A stretch of DNA of 64,000 nucleotides from Sweltsa coloradensis (taxonomy: Eukaryota; Arthropoda; Insecta; Plecoptera; Chloroperlidae), in contig JAMZAV010002182.1 in NCBI GenBank assembly GCA_024449915.1, forward strand, positions 62,001-126,000, read 5' to 3'. The position numbers and the translations under genes were made by a program. Below, in pieces: positions 46,830 through 57,888 of this stretch. How positions within the stretch are numbered: position 1 is the first letter of the stretch; each line of letters starts with the position of its first letter. The notes under the pieces were generated by a model that had not been told where the DNA came from, did not search any database, and was given only the letters and a program-made list of their open reading frames with translations.

Positions 46830-48792
46830 TAAAAGATAGTTAGACCTTGGAAACATGAATTTGTATTATTGTATGAAGTTATTTTAATAGCGGATAAGTT
46901 GTTAATGATGCTCACTAAACTGGACATGTGTAAGCCCCAAAGGAATACTAAAGAATGCAATTTATGTACATTTTAACCAGCAGTGGAAGTAAACGATCAC
47001 TGGAACACTTAGTACTAATCGTCTATTACAAGGGATGTAATGAGCTTCGTCGAAAAAACTTAAAATATACAAATGTGGACTTTGAGTAGGGCACTCAGGC
47101 AACATATTAAGTATAATTATTGTAATCATTAATAACATAATGTTATTAATGAAGCTATGAATGAATGAAGCTACAACTAGGTTATTTATAAAAATACTTT
47201 TTGAAACGTTTAAAGAAACCAATTTAAATAAGAGAACATGAAAAGTAGACAGTAAGTATGACTATAATACACATTTCGTGAGAGGTAGCCGATGGATGTG
47301 TGTATGACTGAACTTTCATTTATTGTTGCTAGATGAATTGTTGTATTAGGTACGGTATTTTTTCCTTGGACATAGTGTTATTTTATTTATAAAAATTATG
47401 GCAAAAATTTGAAATTCAACATTGAATTTTTTTATTAAAGAAGAAATAATTGTATGACTGTCGAATGGCATGTGGTTCAATGTTTTTATCTCTTTCGAAA
47501 TAGAATAACAAAGAACGTTAAAGAATACAATCAGCATATCTCTTTATGGTTAGAAAAGTCAATGTATGACTTTAGTAAGTCTTTCGACAACAGGAATCGA
47601 ACTCATAACCTTCTGAATGAAAATCATGTAGGCAAGAGCACAGGCTCTTTTAAAATATCTGGAAAAAATCTTCTCTATCAATGTACATATTTATTATTGG
47701 CGGACGTTTTATGAAACAAAACTAGAAAATGTAATATTTTTGAATAAGTCTCATACATTCGGCAAAGGAATGTCGAAGAACAAAGTGAAGAGAAATTGCA
47801 AATTGAAAGAAGAAATGCAATAAGAAAACCTGAAATTGTTAAGGAGAACTATATTGTTTGCAATTCAATCTTCTCTTACCTTGCTTTCATATTGCACCGG
47901 GGAAAACGTATAATATTTCCAATATATTCTGCAAAACTCTAGTCGTCATTGCTATTGATAGAAAACTACTGTACGATAAACGAAAAACAGGCGGAGTAGA
48001 TTCGCCCAGCAATAGTGCAAACATTGATTTTGTAGGTTTGGGCATCTAGTGGGGGTTTCAGGGTTCGTACTTGGAATTAATTTGTATTTTTGTATGTATT
48101 ACTTTTCATTTTAGAGTTCGTACATTGCAGAATTTTTAACTGTTATTTTGATGGACCTAATACTTGAGTAACTCTTGCATATGTGTGAAACCCATAGAAA
48201 CCGCACGATGCGATGTGAGATACCTACAGATCACTAAGCTTGGGAGTGCTCTGTATAAATCATTAGTGTATTCCAATTAGAACTTGGTCTTTGCAATTCC
48301 TCGATAAAATCCGATATGTTGTATGCACATATTTAGACTACGGGATAGAATTTCCTAAAAATACATTATGATATCCATAGCTATATTTTCATCGTACAGT
48401 GATGAGTTTGCTAGGGGTAAATTATAAATTCCTCTGCCAGATCCAAACTATGAAAAAGTTATTTACGTGTTTAAAAAGATTAAGAATGTATTCAATTTTG
48501 CAAAAAGAAACATAAAAAATGTGTAAGATGAATATAATTACATATTTTAAGCTTTATCCCAACATAAATCTCCCCTCTTTCATATCCATCTTTACAACAC
48601 TCACCTTCTTCCAGTCTTGAAATATTTAACTAATGATGAAACAACTCACGTAAAACTTGACTTAATTTTCAAAAAAAGAAAAAAAACGTTAAATGTTAAA
48701 ACGCTGTTGGAATGAATTTCAATTCTCGAGAGTGATTTTAAACCGGGTGAAGGAAGGCCTAGGCGACTCTTTTATTCGTTATTTCAAGCACG

Positions 48793-49597
48793 TTCCGTTA
48801 CTGCGTTATAATGGTACTCAACTTGAGAAACCAATTACAATGTTGAGAGTCTACGTTGATCTAAGCCCCTCTCATCAAAACACGGCCGTGGTAGAGTTGT
48901 AGGCGCGGAAACTGGGGGCTAGGTTGACATTCCAGGAGTTGGGTTCGGGGCAGAGCAAGGCAGGACACAGAACCACGGTACTTGTGCTGGTACATATTTC
49001 CGTTACTGCGTTATAATGGTGCTCAACTTGAGAAACCAATTACAATGTTGAGAGTCTACGTTGATCTAAGCCCCTCTCATCAAAACACGGCCGTGGTAGA
49101 GTTGTAGGCGCGGAAACTGGGGGCTAGGTTGACATTTCAAGTAGTGTACGTGGCAGGGCAGGACACAACTACGGTACTTGTGCTGGTACATATTTCCGTT
49201 ACTGCGTTATAATGGTACTCAACTTGAGAAACCAATTACAATGTTGAGAGTCTACGTTGATCTAAGCCCCTCTCATCAAAACACGGCCGTGGTAGAGTTG
49301 TAGGCGCGGGAACTGGGGGCTAGGTTGACATTTCAAGTAGTGTACGTGGCGGGGCAAGGCAGGGACATAACTACGGTACTTGTGCTGGTACATATTTCCG
49401 TTACTGCGTTATAATGGTACTCAACTTGAGAAACCAATTACAATGTTGAGAGTCTACGTTGATCTAAGCCCCTCTCATCAAAACACGGCCGTGGTAGAGT
49501 TGTAGGCGCGGGAACTGGGGGATAGGTTGACATTCCAAGTTGTGTTCGTGGCGGAGCAAGGCAGGGACATAACTACGGTACTTGTGCTGGTACATAT
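48793..49597 (+). repeat. Satellite-like array, unit about 200 bp, four copies
   Basis: Units begin TTCCGTTACTGCGTTATAAT at 48793, 48998, 49194 and 49396; a fifth start at 49598 diverges after eight bases. Each holds CAACTTGAGAAACCAATTAC, GTTGATCTAAGCCCCTCTCA, CATCAAAACACGGCCGTGGT and CGGTACTTGTGCTGGTACAT. The last 60 bp of each unit vary most; the rest is almost invariant. Confidence 0.95.
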
Positions 49598-49914
49598 TTC
49601 CGTTACGGTACTTATTACCGATCTGAAATGTTACAACTTCAAATGTTTCAGCTACATTTGTAACGAGTTGATATTCTTCTAAGATACATTGAGAATCTTT
49701 AGCTTGTGTTTACTATTTATTTCATATCTGTCCTATTCAGTTCATCAATCTGAAAAGGTTTATAATTATTATAATGTACTGTTTACTTCTCGATTTTGTT
49801 AGTCGGGAAACACTCCCGTAGGTGCAATTGTTTTTATTTACTACAATTTTGAAATTAAAAATCCATTCTAATATGTAATGCAACTACAATTCAGAGATTA
49901 AAATGTACCCGTCC

Positions 49915-50040
49915 TGATGGTCTGGTGGCTGGTGTCTGGTGTCTGGTGGTTGTCTGGTGGTTGGCTGGGTGTCTGGTGGTTAAGACGCTCGTCTGGGGTT
50001 CAAATTTCGGTCGGGGCGGACTTTTTTAATTTCTAAATTG
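49915..50040 (+). mobile_element. tRNA-like SINE with an internal GTCTGGTG expansion
   Basis: It starts CCTGATGGTCTGGTGGCTGG, has a run of imperfect GTGTCTGGTG repeats, then GTTAAGACGCTCGTCTGGGG and TTCAAATTTCGGTCGGGG, resembling A and B boxes. The repeat lies inside the A-box region, so this copy probably cannot be transcribed by Pol III. Confidence 0.5.
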
Positions 50041-51659
50041 TAGTACATTAAATACTGTTTTCGGTTGTATTGTTACGCACCCTCGCTGCCCGTCATGTCT
50101 CATGAGGTGGAATTAACACGATCATCGATATTATCGTTCGTTAATCGATAATGCAATATTATTGAATTTCATTTTTCCTGAAAACAAAATATCCCAAATG
50201 TTTCTTTTGATAAATTTCCAGTACTCACAATCAATTCGCCATTCAATTCGTGTAATGTTTCAATGACAAACAAAATATTAGTTTTCCATTTCACAATCTC
50301 AGATACTCAAAGATAATTTACACTATTTCGGACCGAATTTGGTTTAGACGTCCAATTTTGGTCACGCCTGTGTTGAAAAATTACAGTTATATTTCTCTAC
50401 ATAATCATTTTATTGGCATCACCTGTATACTATCATATTTTCTATTAACAATTGTTTTTCTTTCATCTCCACATTTGAGTCTTGAAACCCCTGCTTCTCC
50501 CAGTCTCGCTGTCTCTCTCTCTCTCTCTCTCTCAACACGTGCCCGGGGATATTAAAAGATCCAGCCTCTCAAAATAAGCTTCAGATGACAAACTAGCCAA
50601 GTCTCCTACACTTTACACTTGAAGAATGCAGCTATTACGCGCCAGGAACAAGACCAAAGCATTAGTGCAGCAGGCGAGGAAGTGAACACGTGAAGTTATT
50701 TATTTTGAAGGGGGCTTTTAAAATATCCTCGGCGACATCATCGTGTCTTTACACTCGAGCACGGCGATTCCAAACACAAATAAGATATAAAGACCGGGTT
50801 AGTCTTGATGGAGGTAGCACGATTCTAAAGAGCTGGATTCTTAGCCGGGTAGACGCCTGTTCGATGCCAGAGAGCGGCAGTCCTGACTGGAAAGTTTTCT
50901 CCGAGATTCTCCTCAGTCCCATGTTGTATATAAGTCCTTAGCAATCATAACGTCTGTTTGATCGCGGACCTAGTGAAACACTCAATACGCCAGTGTGTGG
51001 CTTCACTTTTCACTGACTCTTGGGGTGTATTGTAATGAGAGTTTTAACACTGAAGCGAACGAACCTTTTGCCAATGTCTAATGAAATTCAAGGGTTCACT
51101 TCAAAGTGCATTCCCACAAAATATGTTTCAGGATTTATTAAATTGTATTGTGCAATTATCTTATATAATTACATAGGTAAGGCCAAGAGTTTGTATTGAA
51201 TTTACACTGTTAGAATTTTAAGTCGTGCGATAAACCAACTTTTTTACTTTCTTTTATTTACCATGAAAATGAATTAATTTAGTATGTAAATAAAAAATCT
51301 TTTCTTGAATTGGTGGAGGTGCCGGTCCCATCAGCTCTACCCGGCACCTCCACCAAACACCATTTTTATTGTTTTTAATTTTAAATCAGTGAGTTTATGA
51401 TGACTCAACGTCTTTAAACAATGCATTTAACCATTGCAGCTTAGATTTCAACTCAACAGTTTTTAAATACTATATTATACCCACTTTTCTCTCCTTCTAA
51501 TGAAGGCCTGTTTAACTTCTTGATACTTATTATATTGGATTGTTTATTTACTTTCATCCTTTAAGACACGATAGAAAACATGAAAATCCCGTCCGATGTA
51601 AGCCTCGTGTACTCAACACTCGAAATACTTTACCTTCCCCCCCCCCCCTTAATATTCTC

Positions 51660-51865
51660 AAATACCCCGCTAGCTACACGCGAGGCATGTTTTCATAATA
51701 ATCGTGGATTCACTGCGTATTTTAACAACAACAAACAGCAACGGGAGTAAGCAGCTTGTACAGAGAAAACATTAATGAGAGGGATTATTATCAGCTAATT
51801 ATAAGCAGATGTTCATGCTATCATTTCAGATTTTAATGGAATTAACATAAATCTGTTTATTTTTA
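51660..51865. promoter_or_regulatory. Candidate intronic regulatory element
   Basis: Repeat-free block with TCAGCTAATTATAAGCAGAT (homeodomain core next to a CAGATG E-box), AACATTAATGAGAGGGATTA and GATTTTAATGGAATTAAC. The density of different motifs and lack of simple repeats resemble insect noncoding conserved elements. Inference only. Confidence 0.25.
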
Positions 51866-52445
51866 ATGCTTTAAGATAACTTTACAAGAATAAATAAGTG
51901 CTCTATAACGAAAATGCTATTTTACGGATCGGAGTATTTAATTTTGCCTCTTGTAGGTAGGTTTCAAGGTATAGGAAAATGTAGTTAATTCACATATTTT
52001 TCGTGTGAAAACTGTCTAGGTAACCTTAAATAGCAAATTCGGAAGGTTATTTGTCTTGTTAGTGTTATTTTTATTTTTGTTTATGTGTGATTGACATTTA
52101 TTAACCTGACAAATGGCTACGTCAATATTGATAAAATGTTCCAGGTAATCTTATTATGCATGACAACCCACAAACCATTACGATTATCTTGCAACGGAAA
52201 TATAAACTGCGTTCTAGAATGATAGAATATAGTCACCCCATTAAGAACGAGTTTTGGATAAAAGTCTCATTTATTTTAGTGGCGCATTAAGTTTCAGGGC
52301 GCATCAACCGTTAGTTAATTATTAGCCGACCTAGCCTAGAAGACGTAGGGAAGACAGGCCCACTCTGGACAAATCCAAAAACAGACAAGGCAAGGGAAAG
52401 ATCCCCGACGACGAATGCCAGAGCTCGCCTCTAATTTCTATTAAA

Positions 52446-53095
52446 TTAAGGCTATTGTACCACCTCTGGCCGATAATTTGAAAGTCGAAAAAACATGTCT
52501 GAAAAGTTTGCTGAATGAAAGAAAGCCTTTAAAATAAAAGAAAAAAAATTGTGAATTTTTTTGGGCGGGACATAACCCCACTTTTGGAAATTTTATTTAG
52601 ATTTTTGGACAAAAGTGTAATATACAAGACTAGTTCAAAATTGAATTTTGAGAATCGGTTTTCTGGATATAGTTTCTAAACACCCCTAGCTACAACTTGA
52701 GTATAGCTAAAATAGTTTTCTGAAAATAACAGTTGGTGTACGAAATTTTTTTGTCAAACGGTACAAAACTCGTATTTGTACCGTTTGATAAAAAAAACGT
52801 ACATCAACTGTTATTTTCAGAAAACTATTTTTGCTATAGTCAAGTTATAGCTAAAGGTGTTTAGAAACTATGTCTAGAAAACCGATTCTCAAAATTGAAT
52901 TTTGAACTAGTCTTGTATATCACACTTTTGTCCAAAAATCTAAATATAATTTCCAAAAGTGAGGTTATGTCCCGCCCCAAAAAAATTCACAATTTTTTTT
53001 CTGTTATTTTAAAGGCCTTCTTTCATTCAGCAAACTTTTCAGACATGTTTCTTCGACTTTCAAATTATCGGCCAGAGGTAGTACAATAGCCTTAA
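52446..53095. mobile_element. Foldback (palindromic) element with TTAA target duplication
   Basis: The element between TTAA at 52446-52449 and TTAA at 53092-53095 is a near-perfect 642-bp inverted repeat. Its ends read GGCTATTGTACCACCTCTGG and the centre near 52770 is ACGGTACAAAACTCGTATTT, folding back on GTACCGT. Arm differences are single bases and small indels. There is no coding capacity. Ends of the form TTAAGGCTRTT recur at 57.9, 58.4 and 62.2 kb. A TTAA duplication is what piggyBac-type transposases produce, so a non-autonomous relative is the likeliest identity. Confidence 0.85.
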
Positions 53096-53195
53096 GAGAA
53101 TCGAGAGAAAGCTTTGCCTCTTTTCTAGCTTTCTTTTATCAACAGAGAAATATTCTGGGCCAAATTATGCCCCGGGCTCAAACGAGGAAAGTTAT

Positions 53196-53375
53196 TTTTG
53201 ACGTTCCCTGGCTCGGAGCATAGTTACTCCATGTTCTCTGGCTCGGAGCATAGTTACTCCATGTTCTCTGGCTAGGAGCATAGTTACTCCATGTTCTCTG
53301 GCTCGGAGCATAGTTACTCCATGTTCTCTGGCTCGGAGCATAGTTAACCCATGTTCTCTGGCTCGGAGCATAGGG
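53196..53375 (+). repeat. 30-bp minisatellite, about six copies
   Basis: CATAGTTACTCCATGTTCTC and TGGCTCGGAG repeat with a strict 30-bp period and only one or two substitutions per unit (GGCTAGGAG once, GTTAACCC once). Because 30 is divisible by three, open frames run through it on the - strand, but there is no other sign of a gene. Confidence 0.93.
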
Positions 53376-54236
53376 TAAATGTAACCGATAGACCCTGGTG
53401 ATGTCATCCCATAAGGAGGTGTGTTCGTGACAGCGACAGACTCCAGATATCAACTAATATTACAATACGGTGTAATTGAGATGCGAGGATTTCACGAGGA
53501 TAGGATCAGAGATAATTCTATTGCTTGATGCCAGAGACAGAGGAATAAGCCGAAAACATGTGAACCTGACGTGGAATTTACTAGTTCGACGTTGAGTTGA
53601 GATTTAAACGTTTATTTTGCACATTTGTTTGATATTCAAGGAGATTTCAAAGAGTTTAAAAGAATAATAGTGAAGCTAATCTCTGTGCTCGATAATACTG
53701 ACTCTTGACATAGTTCTTGAACTTCCTTGTGGATCTGACGGCATTGTTGGCTCTTACAACATGGTAGACTGCAGGGTAGCTTGTTAAAGAGGGTCACACC
53801 GGGTAAAGCTGATGTGACCCTCTTCGGAGGACATCCTGACGTAAACAAAGTGCTATTGTGTGTTCCTCATCTGGGCACTGGAGCATGATTTGTTGATCGT
53901 AAGAGGCGAAAAAGAGATAAATTCCATCTCGCAAACATCAGCTAATAAGTCGGGGAGTATATTCCTCTCCGAAACTAGAGGCAAACTCTAGCAGTCGTCT
54001 TCGGTGACCCCTCCACCTTCCCTTGACGACCTCCCCGACGACGATAACAATGACAACAAGAACGATGACACAAAGGCAACGACGAATACGACGTGAGAAC
54101 AACTCGTTTCCTACCCTAACTAGTGGCTGATTCTAGGGTCTTTGCTCACTAGATTTTGCGCATTATAACCTAACGGTTGACGCGCCCTCTAACCAAATAA
54201 TCCAGCAACTAATGTGTTTGTTTGTGTCCTCCACAG

Positions 54237-54388
54237 CGTCAGGGATGCATCCACGGAGAAGAGCTACCCTACATGTTCGGGGCGCCCCTGGTGGGAGGAC
54301 TGTCACACTTCACGAGGAACTACACCAAGTCAGAGATGATCCTATCAGAAGCCACGATGATCTACTGGAGTAACTTCGCGAGAACGGG
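54237..54388 (+). CDS. Nlg: Neuroligin, internal exon D (ectodomain, histidine-region block)
   Basis: The exon encodes about 50 residues: RQGCIHGEELPYMFGAPLVG, GLSHFTRNYTKSEMILSEAT and MIYWSNFARTG. HGEELPYMFG aligns with HGDEVPYVFG of vertebrate neuroligins and with the HGYEIEFVFG block of cholinesterases, whose His belongs to the triad. The SNFARTG end matches the family's 'TNFAKTGDPN'. NYT is a potential N-glycosylation site. The acceptor is CCTCCACAG (54236) and the donor is CGGG|GTAGGT at 54389. The last two bases GG are completed by G of the next exon. Its last 68 bases and the start of the following intron are repeated in tandem right after it. Confidence 0.94.
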
Positions 54389-54610
54389 GTAGGTACACCC
54401 TGCACTGGATATGTGTTCTATTGCTTTAGTGGGGAGAGGGACATTGTTGTAATTAACTTGAATGTTACACCAAGTCAGAGATGATCCTATCAGAAGCCAC
54501 GATCTACTTGAGTAACTTCGCCAGAACGGGGTAGGTACACCCTGCACTGGTTATGTGTTCTATTGCTTTAGTGGGGGAGAGGGACATTGTAGTAATAAAC
54601 TTGAATGTCA
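54321..54610 (+). repeat. 145-bp tandem duplication of the 3' end of exon D plus its donor
   Basis: Two units of 145 bp start with TACACCAAGTCAGAGATGAT at 54321 and 54466. The first covers the end of the true exon, its donor and 77 bp of intron. The second repeats all of it with a 3-bp deletion in the exon part (GATGATC becomes GATC) and several substitutions (TACTGG to TACTTG, GCGAGA to GCCAGA). The second unit keeps the donor but has no acceptor. Reading from the first donor into it gives a stop at once (ACG GGG TAG), so use of the second donor would truncate the protein. Confidence 0.93.
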
Positions 54611-57263
54611 CAGATTAGTGTATTTCATTTAGTTATAAAAAACTGATTTACAAAGGAAAATTGTTAAGTAATGTTCAAATCTATTCAGATCTTTTTTTTA
54701 ACACATCCAGAAGTTATTAAGATAACCATCTCGTTGGTAAATCAGGTAACCAGGGTTCGATACCCTGATGAGATGTTTTTATTTATTTCTGGATTGATTT
54801 CTATACAAATAAAACTTACAAAAAAAATGAAATGTAGTAAAACATATTTATAAATAATATTATTGCAACAATGAATAAGGCAACAATTAAGTGTATTAAA
54901 AATATTGAATAAAAATATGAATTTCAAATCACACCAATATTATAACAATGTGCTTCATGTCTAGCGTTGTTATATTCGATACTCAGTGAATTTTTTTGTA
55001 ATAATCTCCTTATTATAGTTGAAACTTTCAACTATTCGTTGATATTTGCTAATTTAGCTAGCATAACTTTCAAGCTGAATCTCTCTTGTGATTCCAGACA
55101 CAAATATTAAACTCTCCTCATTTGGGTTTGAGAGCAAACAAAATCACAAACATTTAGAAATGATGAGAAACTGCAAACATTGATAAACGAAAAACAAAGT
55201 TTCTTCAACTATCAGAACACGAACTCTATCGGTATTGAATTTAAGTTTGTAGAGAAGTTGCAGACATAAAAGGAGAATAAATAGGTGTATCAGCCACAGT
55301 GGGTGCATTACATGACGTATGGCTGTTGTTTAGTGGAGATGCGATGTGAGAGAAACGCTGATATTTCCGAGGAGAAGAGAGAGATATACGATACAATTTG
55401 AAGTGATAGAAGTGCAGTAACTGGAGATAGGTGACATTGACGTAGAGGAGCTTCTTCCTTGCAAAGCCATTACTTTAGATTTCACCTAGCAGATCTATTA
55501 AAGAATTCGTCGCCGAGTTTTCGATTTGTGTAGATTTATAAAGATGCTACAAAGACGAACTCAAGAAATTTTCGCCCCGGACAACGACCCTAGACTCTGA
55601 ATGTAAAAAGTAAATGAATAGTTTATTTTTTCAAGAAACTTTACAAATATGTGTTTCCATATTTTAAAATAAAACTCAACTTACAAGTTTGGTAATTACT
55701 TAGAATTCTAATATTGAAAATACTCTTTTGAAATTGTTTCGTTTACTAAATGTCATATTTTCCTAAAATTGAAAAGGATCTACACAAAAATATATTGCTA
55801 GAATGTTTCTACATTTTAACAATAGTAATCCATGAAGAAAATATTATGTAATTTATGAGCAAATGGTTAAATTAATTGGTCAATTAAAGCTAAATACGAA
55901 ATGAAACCAATACACACATTTCCTGTCAAATAATACAAAATTCTGCATCGTGATAGTTATGTGTTATGTACCATACAAAATATTTATGTTAAAAAAGTCA
56001 TTATGCAGGTCTTTTTGAAACGGGCAAAATTTATCGACTAATTTTCAACACCAAATCGCCGCTTTTGAACAAAACAAATTCAAATATTCCATTACGTTCC
56101 ACCACTACTAACTGCCTCTGAATTCAGAAAACTACATAATATCTCTCGCCACTATATTAGGAATTATTTTCACTGTCAATTCACTGTTTTATGGCATAAA
56201 ACACATAAACTCCCTATAGTCCTATAGTCATGAAATATGGGTAAAATAAAAAACAAAAAACATGAATTCCGAAAAATATTTCTTTTTAACGACTTTAAAT
56301 TTTGACCTCCAGTGAGAAAATAGGGTCGATTCATCGGTGGATCTATATCAGTTGTCAATAAGTCAGATATAAAGTACATTTTTACAAATTTTCATGTTTG
56401 TACCCCCAAATGCACTATAGTTAAAGGCAAGATTAAATGGTAAATAAAACTTATGAATTTCGTTGAATTAAATTCCTAATTTCGTGTTAAAAATGGACAA
56501 AAATATGCATATTTCGGTAAATAAAGTACCAATTTTGGTAAAATATTAGATCTTAAAAGCAATACTTTACTTTAATACAGCGTTAGAAGCGGACTTACAA
56601 TATTGATGCAGTGTGTGTCAGTTAAAAATGTAAATTTAATAACGTTAATTTCAAATTCAATACGATGAAATTAATATTTCTTCAGTTGCATTACAAATGC
56701 TTTGGACAAGGTGCCATTACGCTTAATTTTACCATTTGTATTGACAATAAATAGGTTTTCAGTGAATAATACAAAATATATTTGTATTTTTGCACTTAAA
56801 AATCATTATTTTGGTATAAAAACCAATTTTATCTCAATTTCGGTATAAAAAACAAATTTCTCCCAATTTCGTTGTAAAAGCTATTATACCGCCACTTACG
56901 AAAAATGCGGGGCTCTAACTATAGTGAGTCTCATAAAGGCAATATTACTTTTTTACCTTTGATAACATTTTGACCCCAAAAGGGAATTAACCGCAATCAT
57001 TTTAACGTAGGCCTATCAGATTTTAAAAAATTATAAATTAAAATAAAATTGACAATTTTCCTCGATTTTAGATGAAATAACTATTTGACCTATTTTGACC
57101 ATCATTGACCCGAATAAAATTTTGTTTTACAATTTGAATTTTTCCCCTTAAACAATAATAGTTGGTAACCAATTTTCATTCTTGTTCCCACAAATGCACT
57201 ATAGTTTTTCTCGGACTTCTTTTACATTTCCCCCTCTTGAACATTGTGTTTTGGTCTGTGCAG
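54389..57263 (+). other. Neuroligin intron between exons D and E
   Basis: The donor is GTAGGT and the acceptor is GTCTGTGCAG. Content: the exon D duplicate, a SINE at about 54717, then AT-rich sequence. Short repeated phrases such as 'CAAATGCACTATAGT' (56409 and 57192) and 'CAATTTCGGTATAAAA' or close variants (56760-56880) suggest an old, unrecognised repeat between 56390 and 57200. Confidence 0.75.
54717..54815 (+). mobile_element. tRNA-derived SINE fragment
   Basis: AGGGTTCGATACCCTGATGA forms a B-box arm, followed by GATGTTTTTATTTATTTCTG and GATTGATTTCTATA, the tail seen at 18110 and 62140. Confidence 0.6.
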
Positions 57264-57382
57264 GAACCCTAACGAGCCGCAGGAACCGGACATGGCTCAC
57301 GGGGCGAGACAGGAGAGGAACCGCTTCAAGAACATCGAGTGGACGGCGTACGAGGCTGTGCACAAGAAGTACTTGAACCTAG
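57264..57382 (+). CDS. Nlg: Neuroligin, internal exon E (end of ectodomain)
   Basis: The exon encodes about 39 residues, NPNEPQEPDMAHGARQERNR followed by FKNIEWTAYEAVHKKYLNL, the block near the C-terminal end of the cholinesterase-like domain (vertebrate members have GDPNQPVPQDTKF... then a 'W..Y....YLHIG' pattern). The first base G completes the Gly codon of the TGN motif begun in the previous exon. The acceptor is TGTGCAG (57263) and the donor is CTAG|GTAAGT at 57383, leaving in phase 1. The next exon, expected to encode the RDHYRA-like end of the domain, the stalk and the membrane segment, is not visible up to 64000. Confidence 0.92.
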
Positions 57383-57888
57383 GTAAGTTGGCCTTTAAGA
57401 CGTAAGTGTGCGTTTGTGTTTATATGTTTTAAGACAATCGAGGAGAAAATAATATCACGTCCTTATTAACTACGTTATAAGTAGAGGTACGTGCACATAG
57501 CAATTTCAAGTGAGATTTTATAATGTTTTGTAGTCTCAATTTCTTTCACAACCTTCTCAAACTTTTGAATGAAGTTTTCTCATATTTGTATAATGAAATT
57601 ATTTCATCAAGTTTGAACTATTATCAACTGAATATAATTTTGTATAAACAAATTATTGACAAATAAAATAAAATAAGAATGGAAAACCATAGTGTTAAGT
57701 GAAAAATAATGCATTGTAGCATGACTGATGCTACATTTTGAAACTTCTTGAATTAAATTTAAATCACCTCGACACAAAAACAGTTTCGTGACTTAGATAA
57801 CCGTGTGAGCACCACTCCACATACAAAGTTGTAAATGAGTTACGATTATTAATTTATTAGGAGGTAGAAATATGTAAAAATGTTCCCC

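Larger units (their letters stand above)
16875..54236 (+). other. Neuroligin giant intron between exons C and D (about 37.4 kb)
   Basis: The donor GTAAGG and the acceptor CCTCCACAG are joined in phase 0 by the flanking coding exons (YPQ|RQGCIHGEE). Stretches with nothing I can name beyond AT-rich intronic sequence include 16980-17970, 22630-23820, 25400-26900, 30950-33170, 33700-35100, 37000-39100, 42000-43190, 44560-45690, 47000-48690 and 53640-54230. The rest holds the repeats and mobile elements listed separately. Both ends come from one gene and no host exon is visible inside, so I treat the whole interval as intron; a nested gene on the - strand was looked for and not found. Confidence 0.8.

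Noticed and set aside
53178..53453. Possible repeat protein on the - strand with a 10-residue period
   Set aside because: It is a 30-bp minisatellite with no start context, splice evidence or non-repeat domain.
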